64,000 nucleotides of DNA from Daphnia carinata (lineage: Eukaryota; Arthropoda; Branchiopoda; Diplostraca; Daphniidae), in the NCBI RefSeq assembly GCF_022539665.2, contig NC_081331.1:1708501-1772500 (forward strand), read 5' to 3'. How positions within the stretch are numbered: the stretch's first letter is position 1; every line of letters starts with the position of its first letter. The notes below the pieces were generated by a model. The model worked only from the letters and a program-made list of their open reading frames with translations, made no database searches and had not been told where the DNA came from. A program made the position numbers and the translations under genes. Of the stretch, positions 26,348 to 40,600 are shown in pieces.

Positions 26348-29300
26348 TTAACTGGGTTCGCGACTTTCAGATAAGACGTTTAAAACTTGCTCGAATTTCG
26401 CGTAGCGTTGATGGCTATCAGCTACCACGCCCCGACTGCCCCACAGGAATTTCAGTTGAAACTCGGTGCGGAAGACATCTGTCAAGATCTCGTCGATAGT
26501 GGCGCTCTCCAAAACTTTTCTGCTGTTGCGCAGGTAGAGTGGCAGGTTGCGTGACCAAGATTGAATCAATTCCATGTGACTTGCCAACAGATCCAATCCG
26601 AAATCAGGACCTGTCGAAGGCAGATGGACATTGAGCAGAGGCAACGTCGCTCCATCGTCAAGCGTGAAAGACTCCATCGTAGCCGTCCACAGCAAAATGG
26701 CAGAATGTAAATCGGGAATGGTGGTATTGGGTGCATGAGCAACGACCTCAGTTCGATGAGGGGGCCTCAAACGGGTTTCGAACGTGCAAGCCGCCGACGT
26801 ATGCCGCTGCCTCAATAAATTCCACGTCGCTGTCAAACGTTGAACCTGCAAAATTTAGGTCAGAAGTTAAACAAACCGGCCTTCAACGTTAATTCCGAAT
26901 GAAAAATATATAACTTACCTGAGGCATGCAAAGGCCGAACATTAAGCCAGTGAAACCGTACATGTTTCCCAGTGCTGTTTTGGTCTCGATGGCGACTTCA
27001 ATCCATAAATTTAACATTGCCGTGCGGTCCTCGACTGTTGGGCACGTGAGAATCGTCACAGCCACGAATAATCTCAAGCAATGTGACCTGCAATAATGTA
27101 CACACAATTTAAAGTTGTTGAATCTTTTGGCTTTTTACGCGTATTACCTTTCTAAGAGATCGAGACGTAACTGTTGGCCGTTGGGTAACACGCAGAGTTC
27201 GATGCCGGATGTGATACCACGATCAACGTAGTGACTCTGATAGTGAAACAGCGTATGATCTAAAAGCGGCTCGGGCAAACCTCCCAGGACATCAAGATCG
27301 CCTGCGTGAAATCCAATCGTAATAAAGTCAAGAAATTTAGTTACTTAAATTTGTTATTTGTTTCTACCGTGTAACAGATGTAAAGCGATCGATTTGGAAG
27401 AGTGCGAGTCTAACACCGCGGATAGTCCCTCTAAGGAACTCACTTCTAGCGGCTTGTTCTCCATAGTCGGTAACAAGAGTGTCTGCAAGGTGAATGGAAA
27501 GTTCGTTGTTATTTTTTTTTATCTAATCAGAAATAATAACATCAAAAACTGTTATCAATCAAGAATATTACTTGAAAGTTCACAACGTCGAATAACGATG
27601 GGAATTGGCGATGCAGTGATGATGGATGCCCTTCATTGACGATTGATTGATTGTCTTCGTTGCTCGTCAGGTGCGGTTGGTTGAACGTGGCTTCGGCATC
27701 CAAATCGCAACTCCGTCGATCCAGGAAAGAATTTCGGGTGACGGATATGGGCCGGTTTGGGAATTTACCGGGTCGTCTCAAACGCGGTAACGTAGCCGGA
27801 AGCTGTGGCAGTACGTCCTCTGCTTCATTATTTTCGTCAACATCCAGCGCAATGCTTTCTTTAATCTGGTTGAGAGAAACAGGCTCGTCTGGAACAACTT
27901 GTTCTTGTTGGTAGATTTGTGACGGCACTCGACGGGGTTTTGGAGGACATCCAAGTGACGCCCCTTCTGCCGACAGTGAAGGATCGCTTGGTCTCCGCCT
28001 CATCATCACTCGATTGGAAGCAGACGGTGTAGATCGAGGCAATGATTGCGTCGAGTACTCCCGGGCCGTCGGGTGCACCATCCGCACTCTGCCTGTCACC
28101 GCCGGTAGAGAGTTCCTACCCGAATACAAGCCAGCGCCACCGGATAGACTCGCGCTGGTCGATGATGGATGATACGATCGCGAGGCAACACCGTACTGAC
28201 TAGAGTACAACGAAAGTGGTTTCGTTCGGTTAATGGGTGTTGTTATTTTGGCGCCCGTGGCCGCCGTGACGGCCTTGCCGCTGCTGACGTAACACGTCAC
28301 CAAATCTGAAATCGTTTCGAACGGCTCGTCTTCCAATCTGTACTGGATCGATTCGTAAACCGTATTGGGTTGAATGGTCACCTGTTGATAGAACGAATGG
28401 ATATCAGTAAGCAGAGATGGACAATAAGTTCCAATGGCATTTTTCGAACGAAGGCTACTGCTTCTGCTCCATTCTTTTCATGACAGTTGGCTTACCTTGG
28501 AAATGATAAAATGGCGATGCGATCCTCTACAGACGGTGGAGAGGACAAGGTCGCCCGGTTGACCTGTCGAAGAATCTCGAATGAGGAATTCGCCATCGTT
28601 TTTTAACAACGTTTCTGCGTGGCTGCGAGGAATCGATCCGTGGTACCTAAATGGCAACAATGGCAGGGGAGAAGAGGGGAAGGAAAAGTTGAAATGGATC
28701 GAGATCCGTCGGATCGATCAATGACAGTTGTACGCTGTTGTTGTATGTTTATACCAAGCGTGTGAGTCGAGATAGCGCCCATCCAGACTGAGTTCCCATT
28801 CCAGCTGACGACGAAGGCTTTCAGCTTCCGTCAAATCTGTTCCGACGATGTTGTCGTAATCTTGCTGTCGATTGGATTGCAATAAAAAACGCGATGAGTG
28901 AACGAAAACTGAAGCAGACAGAGGCAAGTGTTGGCTGTTGTTTCAAGCAAAGAATAAAAAACTTACCATCCGTGAGATGTTGAGAACGCTGGCGCTGTGC
29001 TGTTGCTGCAGACCCTTGTTGTGCGCCGACTGCGCAAATTCCGAACGCGACCTGCGCGGACATCAAAAAATATTTCAAGCGAGGGTGGAAAAATCAGCTG
29101 AGTCGCTTGGATTCAGAAAGGCGATCGTTCTCCGACTGACGCGCTGGACAGCTCGGAATTCAATGACTAATTCACCGGGTCACCGACGCATTCAGAGAAA
29201 GAAAAAAAAAACGGCTCAAACAAACCCAAACAAAAGCTACGAGGAAAAAAGACCCAAGGCTATTTTGAAATAACGCTATTGATATCCTCCCTCGTCGGAG

Positions 29301-30753
29301 CTCAAACGATTGGCCTGTCTGGTGATTTTCAAAGATACTGGGATACTGTATCAGGGATTTTGGAAAACTATACGTTGCTCTGACATCCTTCTCGCTTCTC
29401 CATTGATACCATCAACGGTTGGAGGGGGAGGGTGAGGGCCGAATAAGCCCGATATTGATTTTCATCTCCCTCCGCCGCCAACTCTTGTATCCTATTCCTC
29501 ACTTCTCAGGATATTTAATATTCATTTGGACACTTTCACGACATCTAGTGGTGATCCCGCGTACTTCTATTAATCTTTTCCTCTAAATAATAACTACTGA
29601 AAGACTTGCTTTTTTTTGTGTGTCAGACATTTGTTGATTGGACAACATCCGGGATCTTGCTCATTTCCGGTACCCACCTGTATTTTGCCAATGCGTCATC
29701 GCCGAAGGTCGTTGAAAAGCTTGCCGGATTCTCGGGATGATTCAGCTCCTTCTGCTCCTTTTGCTGCTTTCCTGGACAGACAAAGTAAAGTGGATGCAGG
29801 AATCCGTTCAAAATATGTTGGACAACAAATAATTCTAAAAATGCGCAGACGAAATATCGTCAAGTGGATTTTCGTTTTAAATCGAAAAGAAAACGACTTA
29901 AGTGCATTGCATCAGAGCGGTATGTTGTATAAATACAAACACGTAATCAGTCCAGCCTTCCTGTAGCTGCAATCCATAACTGGTTGAAAAATGGATCGAT
30001 TTTTCGTAAGATAAGAATTTTAGGGAATGCACCTGGCCGACTCGATACGTGTTTAGGTGACTTGTCAAGGTGAGTAGATCACGCTTGCCGTTGCGTTAAT
30101 GTGCAAGCAGGAGTCTGGCATAAGGGGTGAGAGGCAATCATGAGAAAACTCACGCGATCTAAAACCAGCCTCTTCCGGAGCTAAGCAGTTAAAATAATCC
30201 TCTCATATTATTCCCCCCCCCCCCCTTTTACTTTCCTTAGTATGACTACTGAAATCGGTAGTGTTTTTTTTTTTAAGAAATTAAAGCCCAGGAAACACTT
30301 ACGATGGTTGAGTTCGAATCTGAGGGCAACAAGACTGGATACTACTCTAGCCCGATGGGCACCGTTTTTTATTCCAATTTGATTCATGATGGCCGTTTCA
30401 TCCAGATAAAGAATATCCTAATGAAAGTCATTACTTAAATGGTGAGTAACTTTGTTATTTGAAGAAATACCTGAACGCCATTGTAATTCGCAAAAAGGTG
30501 TTCGTATTGCAGTAGGTTTAAACTATTTAGCCAATACTTGATGCCTATATGCATATTGCTTTTTTTTTTTTGCTTGAACTTTGTAAACACTCACTGCTCG
30601 CTTGACGATGAGACGTGCTGACTGAAAGACCCAACCACTAGTCTCGCTCGGTGAACACACAATGCACTCACCTGAACCGTATATAATCAACAAGTACGAG
30701 GCGGCTCTAATCTGAGGCGCCGGGCAAGAGTCAGATTCCGTTCCTGAACCCAT
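26348..30753 (-). CDS. BCAR3: NSP-family adaptor (BCAR3/SH2D3C homologue): SAM + SH2 + Cas-binding RasGEF-like domain
   Basis: Twelve exons in gene order join in frame: 30753-30672, 30544-30471, 30417-30303, 29771-29678, 29051-28967, 28864-28755, 28646-28496, 28381-27572, 27482-27368, 27301-27148, 27087-26919 and 26845-26348, giving 818 residues, near the size of human BCAR3. The start sits in GCCATGG with an in-frame TAA just upstream. Residues about 25-95 read as a SAM domain (YWLNSLNLLQYEHLF, GIKNGAHRARVVSSL). The SH2 domain begins at AWYHGSIPR (186-194), with FLIRDS at 207-212 (phosphotyrosine-binding Arg210), followed by the NSP signature PINRTKPLSLY. A Ser/Pro/Arg-rich linker (PPKPRRVP) leads to the C-terminal CDC25-like region (about 500-818) with HSSKSIALHLLHGDLDVLGG, LRLDLLERSHCLRLF and NMYGFTGLMFGLCMPQ. 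In vertebrates this domain binds Cas-family scaffolds rather than acting as a conventional GEF, linking receptor tyrosine kinases to adhesion and Rap/Rac signalling. The SAM domain is not part of the vertebrate NSP proteins I know. Confidence 0.92.
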
Positions 30754-31490
30754 GGCTTTTGAACGAATGTTTTAGATTTCAATAAACATTTTTTTTTTGC
30801 TTTTTTTCCTTAAAGCACTCCCATATGGACGGTGATAAAAACCGCAGCTGTAGTCCAAGCTTTGATTTACAATCCTTATCAGCTTCAGAGAATCTAGTGT
30901 GGCAACTTCTAGGTGGGTAATATGCATCGTCAGGTACAACCTACCGTGTCTCTTGCGCATAGTCGTGCAAGTCAAAAATCCATCGGAAACCAGTTCAGTC
31001 ATGCATCATTATCAAGGTTTTGACGTGTGTACATTGCCATACATTTCTCGAAAATGGTTTGAGCAAGCCGGTCGCTTCGTGCAGATAAATCAATACGTTT
31101 TCCACTTAACTCAGTAGCCTGGCAGTAATTGTGTTCTGGGAGATTAGACTTGATGTTGCATCATGTGTGTATACTAGTAATAGATGTCATGCTACTTCAT
31201 TTCAAGGCGGTAATATTATTCAAAGTTTTTGAAGTTCAAGTGGCTTGGACGTGACATTCCCGAGATATAAAACATGTGAGTGGGGGTAGTTCGTGATTCC
31301 TGCGCTCTCGTTGAAACCACTTCTATTCACGATTCATAGATGGAGAGAGCGGCCGGCAGTCCCGTTGTCCGTGAGTTAATCGAATTCTAAGCGACTACGC
31401 CGACTTTTATTCCGTTTTATTTTAAAATCTACGTGCTTTAAAGGAAAACTAATATTTGATTCAGAATCAGCGCTCAAATTAGGTTGTACA

Positions 31491-31604
31491 GCAAGTTAGG
31501 TTTCATTTATTCCGCTCAAAATTTTAAGCCCGATTTAAAAAAAAAAAAAAAAATAAGCCCGACTTTTTTTTATTTATTTTTTCAGAAAACCTAAGTTTTG
31601 CAAG
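31491..31604. repeat. Small inverted-repeat element with A/T core
   Basis: GCAAGTTAGGTTTC at 31491-31504 is mirrored by GAAAACCTAAGTTTTGC at 31585-31601, an imperfect inverted repeat. Inside it TAAGCCCGATTT (31525) and TAAGCCCGACTT (31554) are near-identical direct repeats separated by an 18-A run. The unit is about 115 bp and non-coding. The layout suggests a miniature inverted-repeat element or a folded transcript, but no target-site duplication was established. Confidence 0.4.
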
Positions 31605-34600
31605 GAAAATACATCATTGGGGCTTATCACATTTAAGTGGAGAAATTATGTTCGGATTTTTGCGAGGAGTGCCTTAATAGCTTACCGTTTCGTACAGGTA
31701 ATTACGGGAACGTAGATTGCCAGTAGATGACAGTTGCGGAGATGTGTATAAAATTACCGAAATAAATAGAAATCCAGAGAACATAGGTTGTCAATAAAAG
31801 AAAAATGGGCAAATGACCTTCAGTGTACATAACGGAGGCTATTCCATACATCTATGAAACCGATAAATTGCAGTTAGTCGCCATTAATGAAAAGCACATT
31901 AAGAAATACGGGTTGAAGAATGGAACTTTTGGATTCATTTAACGCCCGATTTTTTACGACTCTTTGCACGCGGTCCGTTCAACAGTGCAAACTTCCTTTG
32001 GGTAAAACCGTTTCTTTATACTCACTAATTCTGCTTTTTTCTTCGTCTTCAATTGTTCTCGGGCAGCAATCGCCACGTTGAAATAACTGATCCATCCGAG
32101 TGGAAACTATCATAAAGCATCCACTATAATATTATAGCGGCCGAGTGGAAATGCATCAACATATTTTATGTCGGTAGGAAGGAACGTACGGTTGTAATAG
32201 TAAGACAAATAGGAGAACTTGACCGCAGCGACGCTGCTGCAATTCTCTTTTGCTTATTTATTTATATTAGGAACAGGGCGAGAGACCACAGATGTTATGC
32301 AGCTATTGATGAGCCGTTCAACTCGCGAACGAGACCTGAAGAATGTCAACGACCACTCGTCCATTATTGCAGTCCCAAAACGCCCGTGAAATCGGCGGCT
32401 AAATTAGCGCGTCGCGCATATTCCGGCTGGGACCATCCAGCTTATCCGGCTATAGTTCCCCCTTGTGTGCGTGAGTGGTCTCAGGCAGAAAGCGATAGGA
32501 AAAATAAGCAGACCAGGAATGAAAAAAAAAAAAAAAAAATCAACCAACAGGAAAAGGCTGGACGAGCCGATTAAATGTGATGAACGATCCTCGGGATTGA
32601 CGGCGGCCGAAATGAGTGTACGTGATAACTGTTTATTTGCATTGCAGTGGGATGGGAAAGAAATGTAAAAAGGAAGGGAACAATGCTGGGGAGAAAGAGG
32701 GTAAAGCCACCTGACGCTGGTTGTGATGGCCATGGGTTCCGTATGGCTGGACCGGCCACCAATTTGAGTTCATCCACCACCACTCAAAAATATAAAACGA
32801 AATTGAAATAGGTTTTTTTTTTTCAATGGAAGGGCGTAAGACCCTTTCAGACGACAAGGGATTTTTGAACCTGTTTTTTTTTCATTCCTTTTTTGCGGTA
32901 AACATACTTAACTGGGTAGAAAGGTTTAACTAGAACAGCTGTTGTCGCGCAGGTTCCAGCAGGAAAAGTAGGATCATTTACTTACAATATCCTCAACATT
33001 AGTTATTTTAGTTTTACCATTCATTTCAATTACAAAGCTCAATGGGCGGCCACAATGTTCCAACTGATTGTTCTCAGAAACATTTTGCTTGTACAAGCCC
33101 TTCTTTCGTCTTTCTCTTGCCCATAATTGAACACGCACTCGGCTGACAAGTTCCTAATGGACGCCTGTTTGATTTAATTCAAGAAACCCCTTGAAGCATA
33201 ACATCACAGCATTTCGTTTTCGGTCATCAATTCCGGTAATGATTAACGGTTTTCTTGCTTATGTATTTAGTGTTAATTTTCGAATTCTTTTTGAGAATAA
33301 AGTAAATGAATAAGCCAAACATCTTGCGTCACGAAATGTACTCTAAACTCGACGTTATCTATTGAAAACAAGGGAAAACCAAATCACTTTACATTGTCGT
33401 CATCTAAACGACGCTATAGTTTAAATCTATAAATCCCCTCGGATTACATTGTGTTATCGAAGGCTACAAATGTTGACCTCAATCAAACAGCATGAATATC
33501 TAATAGAACAGAAGAAAATCCAAATAGATTTTGTTTCAATTTTCAGTATTATTTTCTTTTTTATTCCTTGTCGATCTGAAACATTGTAACCACAAACGGA
33601 ATAATCGCCGCATTTCGATTCGATATTCTCGTTTTTCTTTTCGGTGTATAGGTGCATATTGAAACGTTATTTCCTGTTGTTTTTCTGACGGAATTGTGGT
33701 TTTTTTGCCATGGTGTTATACCAATTGAACGTCTAGCAAAGCCAATGACTTTTTTGACATGGCTTTTCTCGCCTCTATATCTTTATCCCGTTGATTTTCT
33801 CCTGTTATTATATAATTAGATTTTTCGACTGGCTTTGTATCTATGGGCACGGTTTTCCTTCTTCCGGGGTAAGAGGCATCGGTGACCACCGTTCAGCACA
33901 TACGATCGCGATTACGATTACCAAATCATCAAGTGCTGCATCAGTTGATGCAATAACCGTCTCGATACCGTGGTTCATTCTGTACTGAAACCATCATAGA
34001 TAAACCACTCGCCTAACGCATACGTAATTCTCTATCAATATCATCTCTCATTTGCTTTTCTCTTTCACCGCACACGTGATCGTTATCGCACTCTCCATCG
34101 ATTGCATATGGCGCATCTTTCACCGCAATAAAATATACCAGTAGCCGTGTCATACTGAATTGATCATCATCTTTACGCAGCTTCTGTAAATTTAAACAGT
34201 GTAGAGAGGGACAACATTTCAATAGACGATTTTTCGTATATTGATATAGATTAAAACAGAAACCGAGCATCAGCGTTTCAATTGTGGACTTTCCATTGGT
34301 GTAGCTGATCGTTCACTCCTTAAAGTCGTAATTTCTATTTATTTTTCTTTCCTTCTTTTTCTTTAATTTACGTATGGTGGCCAATTACGTTGCTACGGTG
34401 TGCGTAGCCATTGCCTCTGAATCTCTCTTTTGAAAAAAAAAATTGGTAATAGAAACGATAGGGGTTCAACAGAGTGAAGGAAAGAAGCTGGTGAGGCGTG
34501 GCGTTCAACTTCATCAGCGTTATGACACGTGGAAAACGATGGGGTGCGCGTGCCGTTAAAAATTTTACGACCGACCCAATTGGTGATTTATTCAGAAGGC

Positions 34601-37600
34601 ATTGAACATACTGCGCCAAGGAAGCAGAAGAACGCGCTTGATTCGGTCTGAATAAATTTACAAGGAAGGCGATGCTGGTTCAGTCCTGTAAAAAAAAAAA
34701 ACGCAGACGTAACTCGCTTTAATAAAACAATAAAAACAGTAAAACGAAATGAAAAAGAAAAATAAAATGTGAAAGATGTAATAACGACGGGAATTATGCA
34801 TCCCTTGGTGGGAGTGTGACCGAAATTTAATCGACCTTGTTAGATGAAAATGGTGCCGACTATCTCTTGGAGTTCAATAAGAAAGATGTATAGGCACGCT
34901 ATAATCTAGCCATGGAAAAAGACATTTTTGTTGGAGCTGACGAAAAAAAAAGAAATTCAGTGATAAAACGGGTTTTCTCGTTGAGATCTAAGAATTCTTC
35001 GGGGAAACATTTAACATTCAATAAGTCAACAAGGGAGGAGGGAGCTGCACGACCTTTTTTTTTTATTCAAACGTTTAGCCTAAGCGTTTATACAACAGCT
35101 GCTTTAGGGAAATCAACTTACCGACACGCCAGAGTTTCGGAGTCGACCTGGAAAAAGAGAGGAGAGATCATGTCATAACACTTTTAGGAACTGTGGGGCT
35201 CACGTCATTGAGTAAACCAGGCACGCGCTTGTTCTTCAGACTGTACTATCCTTTCGCGTCGTTTTCCGGTCGTTTTCATCTGTGCCTCATTTGAATTTCA
35301 ACGAGCTTCAATGAATAAACGGTATATATATAGACACTGAACTGTATATGCTACGTTTTGAAGCAGTATCTAATAGACCAGTGCAAGCGATGATAACGGG
35401 TTGACTGAAAGGGGAGAGTTGGGGAAGAGGAAATAGCTGATGACATTAGTCGTCGACAATTGCTACCTTGTCGCAACAACTCGACTCGGACTGATGTATG
35501 TGATTATAGATATATATAGCTTGCTGACATACAACGGGCAATCATGACCCTCCTCCCTCCCCAATCACGTTAGACACATCACGTTGAACTCCTCCGGTTC
35601 CCTCCTCTCTTAATCTTCCGTGTCTGTGCGTCTTTAACAGGCACACACATTCTCCGTCTGTCCCTCCCACCATTTACGAATCCGACAGCGAATGCTCGAA
35701 AACTCAGTTGTTCTTCTTGTCCCATGTCAAAATGTTCAATCTAACGGACTCCACGGTCCCGAGACGACAATTATTTCACAGTTAGTTTCATCGCAATTCA
35801 GTTTGACTGAAGATGACGGACGATTGGCAGAAGGGGCGTATACAAAAAATAAAAGAAGCCTCAAGTATGATTATTTTAGTTACGGTACGCACAATAATAA
35901 GCCATCCTCGTATCTATTACCTAAAAAAAAAATATTCCCCTTCTCTTCGCTGATTGGGCCTTACTGTCTCAGACACAGCAACGACGCGTCATACAACTAG
36001 CTATTAGTCCGTACCGTTTCAACATATTAAACACGTAGCACGCGACGTCGCTTGATAGGATTCGCCATCATCAGCAAGCAGTGTAAACCTATATCCTTCT
36101 GAATCCTTTGCTTTCTATTAGCTGCAGTAAATATGTTTTGTTTCGGTATTAATGCTCACGTAAGGCTTCTAGCGTTCAGTGACTTTCGACTCATCCGCAA
36201 CTCCCTGCTGTTGTTCAACTAGCCATGTAAGAACGAAATACGCAATTGGTTTTACAATCGGCATGCTACGTTATCAAGAAAATTTTTTGTATTGCCGGAC
36301 AATTATCGAAAGCAACGAATCGTTTACTAAGGACGTCTGAACGAACATAACGAAGAAAAAAGAACACCTAATGCAACCCAATCCAGTTTTTTGTAATCTA
36401 CTATCACAAACCATTTCAATGAAAGACATCTATATCTGCCAACCAATGTTGCAATAAACGATCATGTTCATTATACGATAAAAAATCAACATGATGTACA
36501 AATAAATACGCAAAAAAAGGAGTTGGAGAAACAATAACATAACAGGCAATAATGTAGCGAAGCGAAAGCGCAGCAAAGAATCTTTTCTGTATAATTTAAG
36601 AATAGTAGAATGATGACAGAGATGTCCATTTTCTACCGCATACTCATTTTGACGGTGTACTTTGGCAGTGTGTGTACATCATGTACAATGTGCGTCCATA
36701 CAATATTTACGTGGGCCTCTACGTGCAAAAGCAGTACATGGTAAATGTAGAAGAATATTACTCCAACCTCTGTGTATATTGCTGCACCTTTTTCTTTTTA
36801 AAGGGTGAAAGTAATAGACAAGCAACAGACGTCGAGATGAGGCGTCGTCTCATTCAGCCGTTGTGTGGGAAGAACAACACATGTCTATGTGCTGCTTTGA
36901 TAGAGCGCGGTAATACACCTCTTTTCTATATCCGCTTCCTTCCTTTAGTTTTTCGTGTTTTTGTTTCCTATACAGTGAGTATATTTTTTTTTATTCACCC
37001 TCTTCTCCTATTACGCCTCTCGGTCTCGATACCACCTTTCCAACCGAAAACATTCGCCTGACTTGATGGATGACTCGGCAGAAGCTCGGAAAAGATATTT
37101 ATAAGGGAACCTCATATATAGTTACCTCCCTCAGACGAGCGGCATCATCACCCTAAAGCCTTCAACGAACCATAGAACACATTCTCGTAATTAATATTGA
37201 TATTTTCAAAATCGATTCAGCTATTCAAACCGATATGAATATTAACACAGTAAAGGGGGGTGCGCACATCACCTTTGTATTGTCACAGACTGGTGGGGGA
37301 TAGTTAAACATCATAATGAAAACTAGCAAAGAATTTCCTGCTTTTTTCAAACGGACTCTTCGATTCTAAATGCTGCAGTAGAGGGCGATAGATAGCCAGC
37401 AGGATTCAACAATAGCCGCTTATTACCAGCACATACCACAGACGCCATGTTTAAGCGGACAGACCTGACGGTCCATCAACATGCCGATCCTTTGTAGAAA
37501 GCAAGACGGCCTTTTTACTGTAGGGATACAGCACGGGAATTTATCCGGTGATGCCTCGCTGCGCGGATTTCTAATCTGTGGTTCATTTATTATCCAGTAA

Positions 37601-40600
37601 GACCGGAATGAGAGCCGAGAGCGTGTCGTCGTCTACAATTGACGAGTGTCGTGCCTTTCCCAGCATCGACTGACACAGGGAAAAAGGGGAATAAAACGAT
37701 CCTGCCGAATAGGGTGACTACATGAGAGTCCCCTCTTTTTTTCTGCTTTAGTTTGGGATCATTTATTATCTTTTGCTTGGATTGTAATAACCTCAACCCC
37801 ACTGGATTCCGCTCCGGGTGGAAGTCTTCCTATACACTCTCATCCTTTCATGTCGTTCAATCACATCGTAATAGACCTTACACTGCAGCTAGATAAAACT
37901 GGCATAGTTCATATGTCTTCAAGTGAAAAAGATCCATATTGCTGCTGTCATTTGGTACGCACGTGTTAGCGATACGCGTTAAATAGACTGTCGTAAAAAA
38001 ATCACGAACATGTACAGAAAGACATTGGGCAAAAATGTAATGATCGCGTAGGCCGATACAACCAGAACACACATAGCTTAAAAAATTTTATATGTGTAAA
38101 GAAAATGTAAAGTCTATAAATGTAATGCACATCCCCTAAGTTTAGCTTGTGCAAACAATTTGTTATCTCGGCGAATATAGATACACAATTTCTGGTGTTG
38201 ATGACGCACGACTGATGACGCACGGACGTCACAATAACACCTCCATGTCCGTGAATATCTGTTTATTGAGGCTTAAGATCAAAATTGGGACGGATTAAAG
38301 TTCTGAAATCGTAGCTAGAAGCGATACATCCATCCCAGCTAGAGAAATTAAAAGCTTCCCTTTTATTAGCTTTCGACATTTTTCCCCGCTAAGCTTTCTA
38401 CTCAAAAACGTATTGTGACGCACAGTCATCATCGAACAATCATGGCCATTAAATAACATGATAAGAGAGGGCCTATAGTACAACACCCACGGATTAAGTG
38501 TATAATAACTTACTGGCAGTTGCAACCGCCGCCGCACCATTCTGCTTGAAAAATCCCACCTAGACACGTAGCACGTATAAACATACCCAGAGGCTTTTGC
38601 TTTTAGCCTCGGCTATCACGTATTTAGCGAAAAACTAAACGGACTTGGAAGACCTATTAAGACCGTCCACTATTTCCAGCTTTTTCTTGTCAGCAGATTG
38701 GATTGCACAAAGTTACGTTTGGCATTAACTTTTGTTTTCTTTTTTTCCTTTCCCGGGATTCAAGGAACGAGAATTCACAAGTATACAGGTCTAACTAGGT
38801 TTTCGGTAGAGATATTCATCCCTTCTGGCATTTATACGTATATAGATTACAAAGCAATCATCATCTCTTTTGTGTGCTTGCTCGTTCCTACTCGGACTCA
38901 TCTTGTTCTATTACTCTTAGATCCCACTGGGAAGGCATGCTGTAAGGCCTATAATACAGACCCGGTCAGTTGCTTTCTCCTCATTCTCTTATTACACAAT
39001 GGAAGAAAACGACTGGACGAGAGGGGGCCGTGAAAAGTCAGTGTCAGGTGTCGACCGTGGATAGAGCAGAGCACTTGCGGCTAATTCAATTAACTCAATC
39101 CTAAAAAAAAAGAACGTCGATGTTTATTAGATGGATCATAAGAGACAGAGAGACCTTTTATGCGAGCACAAGAGAAGTCTGGCGGCAATAACGACAGGCA
39201 CGCGTGTAATTCCCTGTTCATCCGTCTCACCCCAGTGGTCAACGCCTTCATCGTTTTCTCGTAATGATTATCGAACTAGACACGCTGCCATGGAATATCA
39301 CAAAGCGTGAATCGTGTGGTACTCGCCAACCACGGTGTCATATTCGTCTGGTATATTCAATTCCCTTCTTCGAAAAGAAAACGGATTTTATAATAGGATT
39401 GTCAGAGCTACATGAAAAGTTCGGGATTGCTCGTCGTATAGGCACAGATATAGAACAGCACTCTTTGCTTGACTTGCTTTTTGTCCGCAAAATGGATTTG
39501 ACACACCCGCTAGTGCTAGAGTACACACACTTATAGACTACCCCTCCGTGTTTCCCATCTCCTGTTGCCCACTTGCATCTCGATATTGGATAAAAGTGAC
39601 GGTAGACAAGAACTGCCTCTGCGGTGGTAACCCGACTCTTTTTCGCCAGTGCGTCGCTTGTTGTATTAGTATAGCTACTTGAGTCTATACGTGGCAAACG
39701 ATAACTGGATTGATGGGAAAGGCCCGCAAACCCGCTATGGCTGCTCTTATTTCTTCTTACTCCACTCCACAGATTATAGCGAACCTATAAAAATATAGAA
39801 GGCATTCAGACAAATAGATGGACTACTATATAGAGCGAAAAGAATCAGACTGCGGGGTGTATCTATACGAACGAGGCGTTTGCCGGCCCGGTTCCAGAGC
39901 ACCGGAAAAAAAAGGCCCAAGTGAGTGTGCTAATGCGATTGTGGGGAGGACCAGTCAAGTAGACACACACTCGACTGCGTATGTAGTTTAGACATGAACG
40001 GAAAAAAAAGAAAAGAGACGTGAGTTTCGGCCTTGCAGGTTATGTGATTTGCTCCTCTGCTTCTCTACTCCGTTTTCTTTCGGCTACTCTTTTTTTTTAT
40101 ATATAAAGCAAAAACAAGACATTCTCTCGCGGGGATGTTCTCAGAGAGGAACTGACTCTTTCTTTTCCGATAGATTTTCACCGATTCAGAGCTAAGGCCG
40201 ACTGTTGGGAGCGTCTGCTGACGTTCAACATTGGGCTCGACAGCTGCCAGCCAAAAGCCCCACTTCTTGTTTGACAGCCGCATTCCTTTTTCTTCCCCTG
40301 TTCTATACGCAGTCCGCATTGAACGCCATCACCTCTGTGTTTTACAACAACGCAATATGATGAGTGAGGGTGGGGTTTCTCTTTAGCTATTACAACAAAA
40401 AGTCCTTGGTAGTTCTGTCTCATACTGCATGTCATTCGCCCATCGAACATTTTCTTTTTCCTTTTAATCTTCAAACGTCTTTACGCGATTCTTTGTCAAC
40501 ACATAAGGAATCCTACTATTAGACAAAAGTCTTTTATAATCGTAAACTATCGTCGCCAGCTGCAGGATGGGCTTCAAAATCAACAAAACCGGAAAACGGG

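Noticed and set aside
38295-38567. 90-codon minus-strand open frame
   Set aside because: Protein-like in places but with no family resemblance and no splice-linked neighbours.
39264-39697. Overlapping open frames on both strands (90 and 119 codons)
   Set aside because: Both strands open at once in moderately GC-rich DNA is expected by chance occasionally; no domain or splice context was found.
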